From DTLC01 sp964555645 (GTDB taxonomy: Bacteria; Verrucomicrobiota; Verrucomicrobiia; Limisphaerales; DTLC01): a stretch of DNA of 33,954 nt. The stretch is from positions 1 to 33,954 of the forward strand of contig CAZKTA010000025.1 in the NCBI GenBank assembly GCA_964555645.1, read 5' to 3'. Positions 1 to 7,116 of this stretch are shown here, one piece after another (the stretch's first letter is position 1; each line of letters starts with the position of its first letter). Position numbers and translations under genes: made by a program. The notes below the pieces were generated by a model. The model ran no database searches, was not told the origin of the DNA, and saw only the letters and a list, made by a program, of their open reading frames with translations.

Positions 1-24
1 GTCGCTGAGCTTGGTCGTTGGAGC
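1..24 (+). repeat. right end of an attC-like site at window edge
   Basis: Bases 4-20 match 16 of 17 bases of the right end of the complete attC at 824-984 (the shared block ends in GGTCGTTGG). They also resemble the right end of the attC at 1285-1471. The R' core here reads GTTGGAG rather than GTTRRRY, so it is degenerate. The left half of the site would lie outside the window. This suggests cassette material in the same orientation lies to the left of, or abuts, the broken integrase gene. The similarity is seen; the interpretation as an attC remnant is inference. Confidence 0.5.
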
Positions 25-119
25 AAATCGAACGCGCAACGACGACTATGAAGACGACCTCTATATTCGCAACTGCTACACTGCTGGTTCTCTTGGCGAA
101 TCAACACCCAATTCACGCC

Positions 120-426
120 ATCGAAGACCTCCGGCTACAAGTCCGCCCGCGCGCATTCGATAAAACCTAACATGCCGCACCACTCAATCCACATACGCCC
201 GCTACGTGTGGAGCGAGTAACGGTGCAGCCGCATCACCTGCCGCACCTGATCCAACAATTTGAGCCTGGGATTCGGGACCGGTTTGTCCCAAGCCTCGTT
301 ACCGCATTCATCGTGCATGTTTTGTGGTCTTGACAGCCCTTTCCAGTGCTCGTAACGTCTTTTCAGCATTGGGTTTGGCAACTCAATGTTTGCCGCCCAA
401 TACCAACTTAGCTTGAAAGGAATCAA
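120..426 (-). pseudogene. intI: integron integrase IntI, N-terminal fragment, degenerate
   Basis: Read on the minus strand, about 276 down to 150 encodes the start of an integron tyrosine recombinase: PRLKLLDQVRQVMRLHRYSL, then HT-stop-RAYVD-stop-VVRHVRFYRMR. This matches the SAM-like N-terminal core-binding domain of IntI, where the usual text is close to SLRTERAYVDWVVRYVRFH. The two stops fit single-base changes of Glu (GAG to TAG, 202-204) and Trp (TGG to TGA, 184-186). A possible further stretch (RADL-stop-PE) continues after a one-base frameshift near 147. The catalytic C-terminal domain with its R..H..R..Y residues is absent. The open frame begins at 426, but ATG 318 is a more usual IntI start and leaves room for attI. 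As in intact integrons, the gene points away from the cassettes. It cannot make a working integrase. Confidence 0.8.
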
Positions 427-434
427 TACAAATA

Positions 435-441
435 GTTAGGC
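435..441 (+). other. attI-like recombination core (GTTAGGC)
   Basis: GTTAGGC fits the GTTRRRY crossover core. It lies between the divergent start of the intI remnant and the first cassette gene, whose ATG is 17 bases downstream. No RYYYAAC partner at attC spacing is visible between 300 and 430, which fits attI better than attC. The position and core are seen; the role is inferred from canonical integron layout. Confidence 0.55.
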
Positions 442-457
442 CCACGACTCCGCCGCT

Positions 458-829
458 ATGAAATGCACCACTCACAACGCCGAAGCAAACGCGGTTTGCG
501 CTTACTGTGGCAGAGCACTTTGCCCTCAGTGCGCCGCCCATTCAAGCGGCCAGCGCATGTCTTGTTCGCCCGCCTGCGTTGCCGCGCTTGCCAGAGCCGA
601 TAAGGCGGTCGAGTTGATTATTCAGAAGAGCACACAGAGCGCACGAGCAGGCGCGTTCACCTGCTATCTCCTCGGCGGATTATTCGTGGCATGCGCCGTT
701 CTCGCGGCACTGATGATGCCTTCGCCGTTTTTGATGGCCTTCTTGACGATTTCAGGCGTCGGTCTGCTTGTTTCCGGTGTTTGGCACAGCAGAGCCGCAA
801 AGAGACAGACAAATGAAACGCTGGCCTAA
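458..829 (+). CDS. cassette-borne zinc-finger (B-box-like) membrane protein
   Basis: 123 residues. The N-terminus has Cys and His spaced like a bacterial B-box zinc finger: C3, H6, C14, C17, C22, C25, and then C36 and C40. Two hydrophobic segments follow, about residues 66-86 and 90-108, and the tail is basic. This suggests a small inner-membrane protein with a cytoplasmic zinc-binding head. The ATG lies 17 bases after the attI-like core, and the TAA (827-829) lies within the R'' core GCCTAAC of the cassette's attC. Both fit a first cassette gene, which in integrons is usually the best expressed. The biochemical function is unknown. The fold is assigned from motif spacing only. Confidence 0.75.
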   Translation: MKCTTHNAEANAVCAYCGRALCPQCAAHSSGQRMSCSPACVAALARADKAVELIIQKSTQSARAGAFTCYLLGGLFVACAVLAALMMPSPFLMAFLTISGVGLLVSGVWHSRAAKRQTNETLA

Positions 830-984
830 CAGAATCACTGGAGCGAACAGCCGCCCCACCACGCTGCGCTTGATTGCAGATGACAGATTTGAGATTCCTG
901 ATGCGGTTGCAGCCCCGAAAGGATTCGGGGTTGCAGCCGATCCCGCAGGCGCGGGACGGCTGTTGCTGAGCTAGGTCGTTGGGC
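824..984 (+). repeat. attC recombination site 1
   Basis: R'' is GCCTAAC (824-830) and R' is GTTGGGC (978-984), imperfect inverted copies. Inside them, 846-857 (AACAGCCGCCCC) pairs with 953-964 at 11 of 12 positions. This gives the long imperfect hairpin expected of attC. The centre holds smaller hairpins (CCCCGAAAGGATTCGGGG). At 161 bases it is longer than most described attC sites. The middle and right end are homologous to attC site 2. Confidence 0.8.
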
Positions 985-1078
985 CACTTGGCACGATGCA
1001 GACAGAGAGTTCAGCTTCTGGTTTTTGGATAGTTGGCAGGACGCGACGTGAGAAGGTTGTTTTGCGGGGCTCGGCATT

Positions 1079-1264
1079 TTGTCCTTTTGCGGCGCCATAC
1101 TTTGGGCATTCATCAATGATTTGAGTTGCGGTAGCGAGGGCGTTGCTCCTGCGCGGCTCAACACCAACGGTCTATTTCCAACAGACGTTGTCATCGTTGT
1201 TTTCTTTGCATTGGCCGGGGCGAGCGCGTTGTGTGTGTTGCTTTTTGGCTGTTTCGGTTCTTAG
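1079..1264 (+). CDS. cassette 2 small membrane protein, possibly frame-broken
   Basis: The open frame runs from a stop at 1049 to the TAG at 1262-1264, just before the next attC. Two hydrophobic stretches are encoded, around 1067-1110 and 1180-1255 (for example VVIVVFFALAGASALCVLLF). The only in-frame start is a weak TTG at 1079, which cuts into the first hydrophobic stretch. An ATG at 996, 12 bases after the cassette boundary, opens another frame (MQTESSASGF...) that enters this region. One base of frameshift around 1050-1065 would join them into a protein of about 90 residues. I infer a damaged two-span membrane protein gene of unknown function. Confidence 0.45.
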   Translation: MSFCGAILWAFINDLSCGSEGVAPARLNTNGLFPTDVVIVVFFALAGASALCVLLFGCFGS

Positions 1265-1284
1265 ATGGAGATCGAAATGACGTG

Positions 1285-1471
1285 GCCTAACCAGGGCGGA
1301 GCCGCGAACTCCGATGAATTGCGAGCTGGCAGCCGCTATTACCACGCTGGATACGGCTGCTTGCAGATGACAGACTTGAGGTTCATGATGCAGCAGCAGG
1401 CTGGGAAGCTTCCAGTGTTGCAGTCAGTCCAATTTGTACGAGATGGCGGGTGGTGAGCTTGGTTGTTTGGC
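1285..1471 (+). repeat. attC recombination site 2
   Basis: R'' is GCCTAAC (1285-1291), identical to site 1. R' reads GTTTGGC (1465-1471), one base off the GTTRRRY consensus. The site shares blocks with attC 1: ACCACGCTG, then TTGCAGATGACAGA, TTGAG and GTGAGCTTGGT-like right-end sequence. At 187 bases it is unusually long. The homology of the two sites is direct sequence evidence that they belong to one integron lineage. Confidence 0.7.
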
Positions 1472-1530
1472 AGCTGTAAAGAATGAACATGATTAGCCCG
1501 TGCTTACGGAGCAAGTTGTAGGTGGGATAG

Positions 1531-1773
1531 ATGTTTTATCTGATGCTCGTGAAATTTTTGCACGGCGCTTTGTTCCTTACCGGTTTTCTCGTGCTGGCGA
1601 TAATCGTCATTTATCAGCCGGGCACGTTTGCTAGGCAGGTTGGCCTACTTGGGTTTGTTTCTTGGTTTGCTGCTCTCGTAGGCCCGCTGGCTAATGGTTG
1701 GCGGAGTTGCATGTTTGTGGACGACAATACCACAGCATGGACTACGTCGTTGATTTCAATCCAAGCTGGCTGA
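1531..1773 (+). CDS. cassette 3 membrane protein, first reading frame
   Basis: The ATG is preceded by AGGTGGG, a reasonable ribosome-binding site. The first 58 residues contain two membrane spans, about residues 8-28 and 37-57. After ANGWR the frame turns polar and soon stops. The overlapping frame 1698-1937 carries on with more hydrophobic sequence, so one gene with a frameshift near 1690-1740 is likelier than two real genes. The family is not recognised. Confidence 0.45.
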   Translation: MFYLMLVKFLHGALFLTGFLVLAIIVIYQPGTFARQVGLLGFVSWFAALVGPLANGWRSCMFVDDNTTAWTTSLISIQAG

Positions 1774-1937
1774 TTGGACGCAAAGTCATTGACGCCACAT
1801 TTGCTGGCGAGGTCGGAGCGCTTTTCGGAGGGGTATCACTTTCCCTGTTGCAGCTTGTCTGCCTTGTGTTTGCTTTTGGTACGTGGGAAGTTACGGTTCT
1901 TCCGTATAGTTTGATTTGCAGATGGTTTCGAGAATAA
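1698..1937 (+). CDS. cassette 3 membrane protein, second reading frame
   Basis: 79 residues in a frame overlapping the preceding one. A strongly hydrophobic segment (GVSLSLLQLVCLVFAFGTW) is followed by a shorter one. It ends in TAA just before the weak attC 3. Possible starts are ATG 1698 or ATG 1737. It is read here as the likely C-terminal half of a broken cassette protein; translational coupling of two small proteins is the alternative. Confidence 0.4.
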   Translation: MAELHVCGRQYHSMDYVVDFNPSWLIGRKVIDATFAGEVGALFGGVSLSLLQLVCLVFAFGTWEVTVLPYSLICRWFRE

Positions 1938-1949
1938 AGGCGGGCGCCG

Positions 1950-1992
1950 GATAAAACGGACCGCAAGGACGGCTTTTGCATCAACGTTATGC
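1950..1992 (+). repeat. weak attC-like site 3, end of array
   Basis: GTTATGC (1986-1992) resembles an R' core, and GATAAAAC (1950-1957) with its flank GCCG is an imperfect inverted partner to GCCGCATAAC. A partial hairpin (AAAACGGACC with GGACGGCTTTT) lies between. It is much shorter than sites 1 and 2 and deviates from RYYYAAC, so it could be a different attC class, a decayed site or chance. Confidence 0.3.
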
Positions 1993-2211
1993 GGCAAATT
2001 GAAAGTTGCTTTTGCCAAGTCTGCGTTACCACTGAAACTTTAGCCATAGGGAAGGTAAGTTTAACAGCCCAGTGTTTTCTGGGTCTTTGCGGTTTGATTG
2101 GCCGATTTGACATGAGGTGCAATGGCGCACCAAGCCGCGTGGTCTTTGCGCGTGACTGCGCAGGTGCCGAGCGCGACAATGACCGAGCACGGACGGATTG
2201 TTTGGAGACCA

Positions 2212-3342
2212 ATGGCAAGAGCTCAGTTTGATTACACAAAGCCGGATGCAATGGCTATGGCGGTTAAACCTGTCGAGCCGGAGGCATTCGATTTTGACCG
2301 GTTTGAGGCATTTGTTGCTGGGGCGGATCAGCGGTATGCGGAGTTTTTACGCAAGCCGCGCGGCGTGGCAGTGTGGCAGCGTGTGCGTGTGGGCGAAGTG
2401 TTCCGCGACGCATGCCGCGACATGAAACTGTCACTGCGCCTGCAACTTGGCGGGTTAACAAAAGCAATGGATTATCTCACAGACGCGCCTGCGTATTTGG
2501 AGCCGTGGTATGGGATTGGTACAACAGCAGGTGCGTTTGGCGCCGAGTACGAATGGCTGCCTGCCCAAGCGCCAGTGGTCAAGCCGTTCTACAGGACATT
2601 GGATGAACTACCGGAACTGCACGCCCGGCCAGGCAAAGACGCACCCATTTTGCAATACACGCTTGATACAATCGAGTATTTCATCGAGCAGACGCAGAGG
2701 CGCGTGCCCATATCGTGGTGCGATATTCAATCACCCATTAACGCAGTGGGTGGCCTGGTCGAAATAACCGAGTTTTTCGTGGCCATGCGTGAGCAGCCCA
2801 AGCTCGCAAAAGCCGTTCTTTCGATTTTGGCTGATGAAATCATCAGGTTCACAAAAGTCCAGAGCGCGTTGATTGGCACTGCTTTGGCGCGGCCCGGGCA
2901 CGGGTTTGCAAGTGCGCGTACGGGCATAGGTATCGGCCTGAGTACAGATAACCTCATCATGATATCGCCCGGTATGTACACGGAATTTTGCGCTGAACAC
3001 ACAGCACGGATTGGCGGTGAATTTGGTGGTGTGGCGATACATTCTTGTGGGAATTGGGGGCGCTGGCTCGATGCGGTCAAGCAAATCCCGAACTTGATCA
3101 TGGTTGACGGTGCATTCAGCCCGCAAACAGATCCTGACCCTTGCAATTGCGAGCAGTTTAGGGATGCGCTGACTGGTACCGGAATTATCCTACAGGCACG
3201 GATTGTCGGTGAGCCTGAAGAAGTCTTGGCGCGGGTGAAACGACTGTGGCAACCGGGCATGAGGCTAATTGTTGTGACGCACTTGCAAGACCCGAAGGCG
3301 CAACACAATCTTTATCACGCAATTCACGAGCTGTGCAGTTGA
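2212..3342 (+). CDS. URO-D family protein (uroporphyrinogen decarboxylase-like)
   Basis: 376 residues from ATG 2212, preceded by GGAG with 5-base spacing. Upstream in-frame ATGs at 2122 and 2179 lack such a site. The C-terminal half has the URO-D barrel style: MISPGMYTEFCAEHTARIGG, then AIHSCGNWGRWLDAVKQIPN, then ILQARIVGEPEEVLARVKRL. Proteins of this branch (MtaA/CmuA-like) are usually corrinoid methyltransferases or of unknown function, not heme enzymes. There is no heme gene or corrinoid protein nearby to decide. It stands alone between the integron remnant and a pseudogene block. The family is confident; the substrate is not known. Confidence 0.75.
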   Translation: MARAQFDYTKPDAMAMAVKPVEPEAFDFDRFEAFVAGADQRYAEFLRKPRGVAVWQRVRVGEVFRDACRDMKLSLRLQLGGLTKAMDYLTDAPAYLEPWYGIGTTAGAFGAEYEWLPAQAPVVKPFYRTLDELPELHARPGKDAPILQYTLDTIEYFIEQTQRRVPISWCDIQSPINAVGGLVEITEFFVAMREQPKLAKAVLSILADEIIRFTKVQSALIGTALARPGHGFASARTGIGIGLSTDNLIMISPGMYTEFCAEHTARIGGEFGGVAIHSCGNWGRWLDAVKQIPNLIMVDGAFSPQTDPDPCNCEQFRDALTGTGIILQARIVGEPEEVLARVKRLWQPGMRLIVVTHLQDPKAQHNLYHAIHELCS

Positions 3343-3540
3343 ACAAACCGTTGACCGAGAGACCGTTGAGCCGGGCATCGTTTGTATCCCAATCCACGGC
3401 CGACCTACATAACTCAAAGCGGGGATAATTACGTTGTATGACTCGCGGGGCGCAGGAACAACGGCACATGGTAGTCACGTGTTTGTCACGGTGGTCTCCG
3501 GTCGGTGCAATCGGCAATTTCACGGAGCAAAAACAGGTTT

Positions 3541-4008
3541 ATGTCCATTGCGCGTGTTTACGAATTATGCACGACTGTCAACACGTTGAGTTGTTTCACC
3601 TGTTGTTCCTAGACCGGCCGGGCACAACCTGGATAAAGCCATGTACGCCTTGAGAGGCGGCTGTAACCTTTCGCTTCTTTTTCATTAGTCCCGGGTGCTT
3701 GGCGGACATTGACTTGGAGGTACGGGGTCTGCGCCTCGATGTGCTCTGGGACAGAGTAAAATCCATTCTGGATGCTGAGGCGTTTCGTTACGTTTTGGTA
3801 GTGCGCGGACCTCGTGCGAGCCGCCTGTGTAACAGGGCAGCCCCCAGATAAACTGGCCGAACCGTGTGCTTAAGACCGCCTACAAGACTTTTAAGGGGTA
3901 AGTATGAAGGTTACCTGCCTTGGGACGAGCAAAGCAGTTTGGATGACCAGAGTGTTTGGGATGCAATGGTTTTAACAGTGGCCGAGGCTCTGAGCGCGCA
4001 GCAATGAA
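3541..4008 (+). pseudogene. AbiEii-like nucleotidyltransferase toxin, degenerate
   Basis: Joining frames gives recognisable family text: MSIARVYELC from ATG 3541, then HVELFHLLFLDR in a second frame, then MYALRGGCNLSLLFH-stop. It continues with ADIDLEVRGL and DVLWDRVKSILDAEAFRYVL, and ends with KYEGYLPWDEQ and SVWDAMVLTVAEALSAQQ. GGCNL plus DIDLEV is the nucleotidyltransferase core of AbiEii/AbiGii-type toxins. At least three frameshifts or stops are seen. The middle, where the family normally has a hundred or so residues, appears deleted around 3830-3885. Its TGA overlaps the ATG of the AbiEi-like pseudogene (ATGA at 4005-4008), so the two were once an operon. Confidence 0.7.
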
Positions 4009-4590
4009 ACTAATAGACGCACTAGCTAGAATGACCGCCCTGAAAAAGCCGGTTATTTAAGTGTTTGTCGCAGCCACATGCTGTGGGGGGCGCCGCGCTG
4101 GAACACAGCGAAAATTCTTTCCCGGTTGGTCGAGGCTGGCCACCTGGCACAGCTCAAGCGTGGGTTGTGGGCGTTTCCCGAGCGTATTGCGCTTTTCGCT
4201 TTACCACAGTACATGTGGCTGTGCCTGAGCCAGCCTATGTCTCGCTGCATAGCGCGCTTTACCACCACGACATGATTACACAGATCCCATCAGTAATTTA
4301 CGCGGTGACCATCGGAAGCGCTCGCCGAGCCCGCACGCCGTTTGGCGTAGTTTCGTTTCATTATTTGCCCTTGATTTGTTCTTTGGTTTTGAATTACACG
4401 GTCAGGGGCAGCGTTCAACGTAGCAACGCCGGAAAAGGCGCTGCTGGATTTGCTGGATCTGGCCTCTGGCTGGTCAACAGAACTCGGTGCGTTGCCTGAG
4501 CTAGAGCTCACACCGAATTTTAATAACAGGATGGTCCGCCGTATTCGCTCGCGCAGCCGACGTGTTCGTGGGCAAGCGCGCGTCTGGTAA
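4005..4590 (+). pseudogene. AbiEi-like antitoxin/transcriptional regulator, degenerate
   Basis: Fragments in successive frames: MKLIDALARMTALKKPVI-stop from 4005; WNTAKILSRLVEAGHLAQL and KRGLWAFPE (winged-helix DNA-binding head); EPAYVSLHSALYHHDMITQ and IPSVIYAVTIGSARRARTPFG; DLFFGFELHGQG; then ATPEKALLDLLDLASGWS to the TAA at 4588-4590. This order matches the AbiEi antitoxin family over its whole length. Several frameshifts and an early stop at 4059 make it non-functional. Its end overlaps the 3' end of the convergent minus-strand gene. In described AbiE systems abiEi usually comes first; here it is second. Confidence 0.7.
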
Positions 4591-5274
4591 CTCTTGGCAA
4601 ACGACCTTTGAAAAACAGACAGCGGCAGCAAGCGGGCATTGAGAATGCCACCGCGCGTCATGCAGAGCGCTGTATGATTCGCGCAATGATGCTTCAATTT
4701 GGGCCCAATTGGGATTTGCGCCACTGGCATCGCGCAGTGCAGCCGCCTTTGTCCGGAGCAACGCGGCGTTCTGGAGTTTGGGATTGTTACCACCGTACAG
4801 CACGGCGTAGAGGTCGGCGATTTTCCGGCCGACCCGTTCGAGCGAATTTTGGCCTTGGGTGCGTCGCGCAACCCACCATGCAAGCTCGGCACGCGCAGCC
4901 GTTTCCGGGTTGAAAGACGCTTTGGTGTGCTGCTGTAGCAACCGATACGCCTCGATTAAATCAGGCAGAACAACCTCGTCGTAATTGCCAGGGGCGGCTT
5001 GGAACTTCATTGCGGCTTGTGCGTAGAGCTTGCCCACGCGTGTTGCAGCGGGCAGTGACAATCCAAACTGATTGCGGAACAGCGAGACAAGCTCGGTCGC
5101 AAGTTTTAGCTCGGTCTTGGCGTAGTACGCGCGCCACATTTGCGTCTCGGCACGGGCGATTTTGTCGGCATTAAAAGACGGCCGCGAGAAAACCAACCGA
5201 TACACAACCACGCCGGCAACAACCGCGCAAACCAGCAGGATCAATTTAAGCAGGCTGAATTTGCGCTTGTGCAC
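4501..5274 (-). CDS. membrane-anchored protein of unknown function
   Basis: GTG 5274 is chosen as start because it lies 5 bases after the transketolase stop and directly precedes a basic N-terminus (HKRKFS) and one membrane span (LLKLILLVCAVVAGVVVYRL). An upstream ATG at 5349 would overlap the transketolase gene by about 70 bases. The rest is a soluble domain rich in Ala and aromatic residues, with blocks such as AWWVARRTQGQNSLERVG and ADLYAVLYGG. I have an impression of similar uncharacterised bacterial proteins but cannot name a family. The last 40-50 residues (beyond about 4630) look unrelated and run antisense to the AbiEi pseudogene, so the true C-terminus was probably altered. It is the third gene of the transketolase operon. 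Confidence 0.6.
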   Translation of the reverse strand: MHKRKFSLLKLILLVCAVVAGVVVYRLVFSRPSFNADKIARAETQMWRAYYAKTELKLATELVSLFRNQFGLSLPAATRVGKLYAQAAMKFQAAPGNYDEVVLPDLIEAYRLLQQHTKASFNPETAARAELAWWVARRTQGQNSLERVGRKIADLYAVLYGGNNPKLQNAALLRTKAAALRDASGANPNWAQIEASLRESYSALHDARWHSQCPLAAAVCFSKVVCQELPDARLPTNTSAARANTADHPVIKIRCEL

Positions 5275-5279
5275 ACTTT

Positions 5280-6275
5280 TTATGAGCTGTTTTGGGTATG
5301 GTGCATGTGTGATCTTTTGAGTGCCAAGAGTTTCCGCACTGCATCGCATATGTGCTGGACGCCCATGCCGAAATGATCTAGCAACTGTTCTGCATCCCCC
5401 GACTCTGGAAACACATCGTGCAGCCCGAGTCGAATAAGCCGCGCAGGCTCGCGCTCGGCGATCACCTCGGCGATTGCGCTGCCAAGGCCGCCGTAAATGT
5501 TGTGGTCTTCGACAGTAACGGCGCAGCGCGTCTGGCGCAACACGGACGTGATTGTGTCAATATCGAGTGGTTTGATTGTGTGCACTTCGACCAACGTGGT
5601 TTTAATTCCTTGTGCGGCGAGTGTATCGGCGGCGATGATTGCGCGTTTGAGCACAGGGCCAGTTGCGAAAATGGCAGCGTCGGCCCCGTAGGTGCGCACC
5701 GGGCGCGCTTTGCCGAACTCAAAGTCGGTCGAATCGTCAAAGACCACGGGGTCGCGGCCGCTGCCGATACGTAGGTAAACCGGGCCGGGTCGATTGACAA
5801 TTGCGTGCGTTGCCTTGCGCGTCTGGGCTGCGTCTGCCGGCACAACGATTTCGACTCCGGGTATGGCACGCAAAATGCCGATGTCTTCGAAGACCATGTG
5901 TGTGACCCCCTCGCGTTCACCGCCGTAGATGCCGCCGTTCAGCCCGACAAACTTAACATTTAGGCTTGGGTAAGCAACAAATGTGCGGATCTGTTCGCAC
6001 GCGCGCATGGTGATAAAACAGCCGTACGTGCAAAAGACCGGTATCAAACCGGCTGCGGCAAGCCCGGCGGCAAAGGCCACTGCGCCCTGTTCGCAAATAC
6101 CGAGCTCGAATGTACGGTCCGGGAACCGCTCGGCAAATGCAGTTGCGCGTGCTGCCTTGAGCGAATCGGCCGAGACAAAACAGATTCGCGCGTCTGCATT
6201 TGCAGCCTCAATCAATGCGGCTGCGAATGCGTCGCGTGTGCTCGCCATTGTGTTTGTGAAAACGGTGTTAACCAT
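5280..6275 (-). CDS. transketolase, C-terminal (pyrimidine/PP-partner) subunit
   Basis: 331 residues from ATG 6275; the upstream TTG is rejected. It supplies the pyrimidine-binding and C-terminal domains of transketolase. TFELGICEQGAVAFAAGLAA carries the catalytic Glu that activates thiamine diphosphate. PGPVYLRIGSG and VEVHTIKPLD are typical of split transketolases. It follows the N-terminal subunit by 22 bases on the same strand, so the two form one enzyme of the non-oxidative pentose phosphate pathway. An alternative is a pathway-specific split transketolase-like enzyme (for example in amino-sugar or cofactor synthesis), which sequence alone does not exclude. Confidence 0.88.
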   Translation of the reverse strand: MVNTVFTNTMASTRDAFAAALIEAANADARICFVSADSLKAARATAFAERFPDRTFELGICEQGAVAFAAGLAAAGLIPVFCTYGCFITMRACEQIRTFVAYPSLNVKFVGLNGGIYGGEREGVTHMVFEDIGILRAIPGVEIVVPADAAQTRKATHAIVNRPGPVYLRIGSGRDPVVFDDSTDFEFGKARPVRTYGADAAIFATGPVLKRAIIAADTLAAQGIKTTLVEVHTIKPLDIDTITSVLRQTRCAVTVEDHNIYGGLGSAIAEVIAEREPARLIRLGLHDVFPESGDAEQLLDHFGMGVQHICDAVRKLLALKRSHMHHTQNSS

Positions 6276-6297
6276 GTGCAAATGAATCGAGGTTTGG

Positions 6298-7116
6298 TTA
6301 CGCGCCGAGGTAGTTCATTGCGGTCTCGAACTCGGTTTTGGTGGGGACACGTTTGTGCCATGAATTATCGTTTTCGACAAACGGAATGCCCTTGCCCTTG
6401 ACGGTTTTTGCCACGATCACCGATGGCCTGGTGTGCTCGGTCTGTGCGATTTCAATTGCACTCAAGATTTGCTCGAAATCGTGCCCGTCAATTTGCTGTG
6501 TGTGCCATCCAAAGGCGCCGAATCGCCCGGCGATATCCGTCAGGCCGCTGACATGTTCGACCCTGCCGCAACTTTGCCAACCGTTGTGGTCCACAAGCAC
6601 AATCAATCTGCCTAGTTGCATGTGTGCTGCGCTTTGGACAGCTTCCCAGACTATGCCTTCGTTTAGCTCGCCGTCACCTGTGATTACGTACACGAAGTAG
6701 TTTTTTCCGAGCAATCTGGCTGCGGCAGCCAAGCCCGTGCCCATTGCGATGCCATGGCCCAGGGAGCCAGTTGTCATATCAACCCCGGGCGTTTTTTTCA
6801 TGTCCGGGTGTCCTTGCAGCGGCGAACCGAGGCTACGTAGGGTGGGAAGCCATTCAACGGGAAAAAAACCGCGTCGCGCAAGTGCAGCGTACCAGGCGGG
6901 GCATGCATGGCCTTTTGACAAGATAAACCTGTCGCGGTCGGGCCAGTTTGGCCGGGCCGGGTCAATCCGCAGCACCTTGAAATACAGTGCGGTCAACAAC
7001 TCAACCACTGACAACGACGCTCCGGGGTGACCGTCCCCGGCACGGTAAATCATTGTAAAAATGTCTTGGCGCAGCGTACGCGCCGTTTCGATCAACATTG
7101 GTATTTCAGGTCTCAT
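6298..7116 (-). CDS. transketolase, N-terminal (thiamine diphosphate-binding) subunit
   Basis: 272 residues from ATG 7116 (MRPEIPMLIETARTLRQ); the in-frame ATG at 7158 is probably too early. GHPGASLSVVELL, SKGHACPAWYAAL, then GDGELNEGIVWEA with VDHNGW form the ThDP/Mg binding GDG...N motif. TVKGKGIPFVENDNSWHKR matches the transketolase loop. The length fits the N-terminal half of split enzymes. It is the first gene of a minus-strand operon with the C-terminal subunit. It is divergent from the racemase-family gene at 7298, and the 180 bases between should hold both promoters. Confidence 0.9.
   Translation of the reverse strand: MRPEIPMLIETARTLRQDIFTMIYRAGDGHPGASLSVVELLTALYFKVLRIDPARPNWPDRDRFILSKGHACPAWYAALARRGFFPVEWLPTLRSLGSPLQGHPDMKKTPGVDMTTGSLGHGIAMGTGLAAAARLLGKNYFVYVITGDGELNEGIVWEAVQSAAHMQLGRLIVLVDHNGWQSCGRVEHVSGLTDIAGRFGAFGWHTQQIDGHDFEQILSAIEIAQTEHTRPSVIVAKTVKGKGIPFVENDNSWHKRVPTKTEFETAMNYLGA

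Larger units (their letters stand above)
435..1992 (+). mobile_element. integron gene cassette array (three cassettes)
   Basis: Three cassettes are bounded by crossover cores at 435-441, 978-984, 1465-1471 and 1986-1992. All cassette reading frames are on the plus strand and start shortly after a core. The first gene ends with a TAA embedded in the R'' core of its own attC, a classic cassette trait. All three encode small membrane proteins. The integrase beside them is dead, so the array should be immobile unless another IntI acts in trans. The array appears to end near 1992, before the URO-D gene. Confidence 0.75.

Noticed and set aside
48..170. 40-residue plus-strand frame with a signal-peptide-like N-terminus whose TAA lies in ACCTAAC, an R''-like core, as if a tiny secreted cassette protein.
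   Set aside because: Most of it is antisense to the decayed intI text, and ACCTAAC is just the complement of intI codons for Val-Arg. No R' partner lies at attC distance.
835..1194. 119-residue minus-strand frame over attC 1 and cassette 2.
   Set aside because: It is antisense to an attC and a membrane-protein frame, with low-complexity composition. It is a shadow.
1265..1456. 63-residue frame starting just after the cassette 2 stop.
   Set aside because: It lies almost wholly inside attC site 2 and shows no protein-like features.
2060..2095. CCCAG/CTGGG hairpin between the integron and the URO-D gene.
   Set aside because: A five-pair stem followed by only a short mixed T stretch is too weak to call a terminator.
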